50,522 bases of DNA from JAAYCB01 sp012744395 (GTDB taxonomy: Bacteria; Planctomycetota; Planctomycetia; Pirellulales; Thermoguttaceae). The position numbers and the translations under genes were made by a program. Numbering within the stretch: position 1 is the first letter of the stretch; each line of letters starts with the position of its first letter. Shown piece by piece: positions 49,336-50,522 of this stretch. The stretch covers positions 1 to 50,522 of the forward strand of contig JAQVNJ010000031.1 in the NCBI GenBank assembly GCA_028703175.1, given 5' to 3'. The notes under the pieces were generated by a model. It searched no databases and had not been told where the DNA came from. It worked only from the letters and a program-made list of their open reading frames with translations.

Positions 49336-50522
49336 ATGCTCTGGATTCTGCTTGCCGTGCCGGCCGTCTCGGCAATGCTCGCCTTCGCGCTGCCCTGGAA
49401 CTGGCCCCGCCGCGGTCTGCTGGTGGCCACGTCCGGGGCGCACCTCGGTCTGACCACCCTGGCGATCGCGCGGACTCCCGCAGCGGTTCTCGACGGGTGG
49501 ATCGCACTGGATGGCACTTCTCTCCTCTTCCTGGCAATCACCAGCGCGGTTTTCTTCGTTGTTTCGATCTACGCCGTCGGTTACCTCGCGCACCAGGTTC
49601 GCGTGGCCGAGGACCCCGGCAGAGAAGTCCCCTTCGTCGACTACCCGGAGGCGGTTTTCACCGGTTGCCTGCTGCTGTTTCTGGCGGCCATGACCCTGGT
49701 GATCGTCAGTCGCCATTGGGGGCTGATGTGGGTGGCGGTCGAGGCAACCACGCTGGCCAGCGCGCCGCTGATCTATTTCCACCGGCATCCGCGCTCGCTG
49801 GTGGCCACGTGGAAATACCTGGTGATCTGCTCGGTGGGCATCGCCTTGGCGCTCTTGGGCTATTTCTTCCTGGCCGTTTCCGCGGAAGTCCGCGAGCTGT
49901 CGCCGATCCACCTGACGATCGCCGACCTGGAAAACCATGCTCGCCAATTGGATCCCGCCTGGCTGAAGGCCGCCTTCCTCCTCCTCCTGGTCGGCTACGG
50001 AACCAAGATGGGACTGGCGCCGCTGCACACGTGGCTGCCCGACGCGCATAGCGAGGCGCCGTCGATGGTCTCGGCGCTGCTTTCGGGCGTGCTGCTGAAT
50101 TGTGCCTTTCTGGCGATCCTCCGCGGCCACTCGCTGCTGGTGAAGGCCGGACTGGGGGATTTCAGCCGCGAGCTGCTCGTCCTTTTCGGCCTTGTCTCGA
50201 TGGTTTTTGCCGCCGTGTTCGTCATCCGGCAGGCCGACTACAAACGCCTGCTGGCCTATTCGAGCGTCGAACACATGGGAATCCTTTCCCTCGGGGCGGG
50301 GATCGGCGGCATTGCCGGCTTCGGCAGCATGCTCCACGCCGTGAACCATTCGCTGACGAAAGCCATGCTGTTCCTGGCGGCGGGCAACACGCTTCACTAT
50401 TTCCAGACGAAATCCACGCTGGAGGCCCGCGGGCTGGTCCGCGCCCTGCCCGTGACCGCCCTGGTCTGGATTGCCGGGCTGCTGGCAATCACCGGTTTTC
50501 CGCCGTTCGGGCCGTTCGTCAG
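49336..50522 (+). CDS. hyfF: HyfF-like proton-translocating subunit, partial (right edge)
   Basis: First 395 codons of a second NuoL/M/N-type antiporter subunit; the gene continues beyond the window. Conserved elements: GLMWVAVEATTLASAPLIYF with the Glu, HTWLPDAHSEAPSMVSALLS, GVLLNCAFLAILR where the usual central Lys is replaced by Asn/Cys, and LLAYSSVEHMGILSLGAG. The Lys loss is also seen in HyfF/HycC-like proteins. ATG 49336 has AAGGA eight nucleotides upstream. Catalytic hyfG/hyfI-like genes, if present, would follow outside the window. Confidence 0.88.
   Translation, partial: MLWILLAVPAVSAMLAFALPWNWPRRGLLVATSGAHLGLTTLAIARTPAAVLDGWIALDGTSLLFLAITSAVFFVVSIYAVGYLAHQVRVAEDPGREVPFVDYPEAVFTGCLLLFLAAMTLVIVSRHWGLMWVAVEATTLASAPLIYFHRHPRSLVATWKYLVICSVGIALALLGYFFLAVSAEVRELSPIHLTIADLENHARQLDPAWLKAAFLLLLVGYGTKMGLAPLHTWLPDAHSEAPSMVSALLSGVLLNCAFLAILRGHSLLVKAGLGDFSRELLVLFGLVSMVFAAVFVIRQADYKRLLAYSSVEHMGILSLGAGIGGIAGFGSMLHAVNHSLTKAMLFLAAGNTLHYFQTKSTLEARGLVRALPVTALVWIAGLLAITGFPPFGPFV

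Overview
The window looks like a piece of a GC-rich planctomycete chromosome, most likely from the Pirellulales or a close relative. This rests on gene content and not on a marker gene. There are five twin-arginine-exported Gfo/Idh/MocA dehydrogenases, two DUF1080 (3-keto-disaccharide hydrolase) proteins, ThuA proteins, a small ECF-type sigma factor with a GTG start, a DUF3467 protein, frequent GTG/TTG starts, and scattered GTTCCC...GGGAAC palindromes at gene ends.

Layout. 1-344: a 109-bp tandem repeat array that abuts the stop codon of a thermonuclease gene. 0.3-4.2 kb: small genes (thermonuclease, zinc-ribbon protein, 7Fe ferredoxin, ECF sigma factor, DUF3467) with two well-formed divergent promoters and one clear intrinsic terminator. 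4.5-12.6 kb: housekeeping metabolism and RNA modification (purE, mtnA, two RNA methyltransferases, folD, assimilatory sulfite reductase with a palindromic operator, a YhdH/AcuI-type reductase, archease). 12.7-21 kb and 30.9-44.8 kb: exported carbohydrate catabolism, with Gfo/Idh/MocA dehydrogenases, DUF1080 and ThuA proteins, a flavoprotein, an alpha/beta hydrolase, a glycosidase-like protein and an alginate-lyase-family protein. Between them lie a leucine-rich-repeat lipoprotein, glnA with a probable sigma-54 promoter, an MMPL exporter, a GH51 arabinofuranosidase and a C69 peptidase. 35.5-37.5 kb: a tRNA-Cys followed by a decayed island (XRE regulator, truncated ImmA peptidase, frameshifted RelE toxin, recombinase-like debris). 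45.0-50.5 kb: a tight operon that starts with an HTH-PTS EIIA fusion and continues with hyfB, hyfC, hyfE and hyfF-like membrane subunits. It runs off the right edge.

How the parts may work together. The exported dehydrogenases, DUF1080 and ThuA proteins fit a route that oxidises sugars at C3 and then cleaves the activated 3-keto-glycoside, fed by GH51 and lyase activities. The last operon suggests an energy-converting hydrogenase-like membrane complex placed under a PTS-linked regulator. Gene debris is unusually common: SPFH C-terminus, ThuA C-terminus, ceramidase N-terminus, immA, relE and recombinase fragments, several of them joined directly to intact genes.
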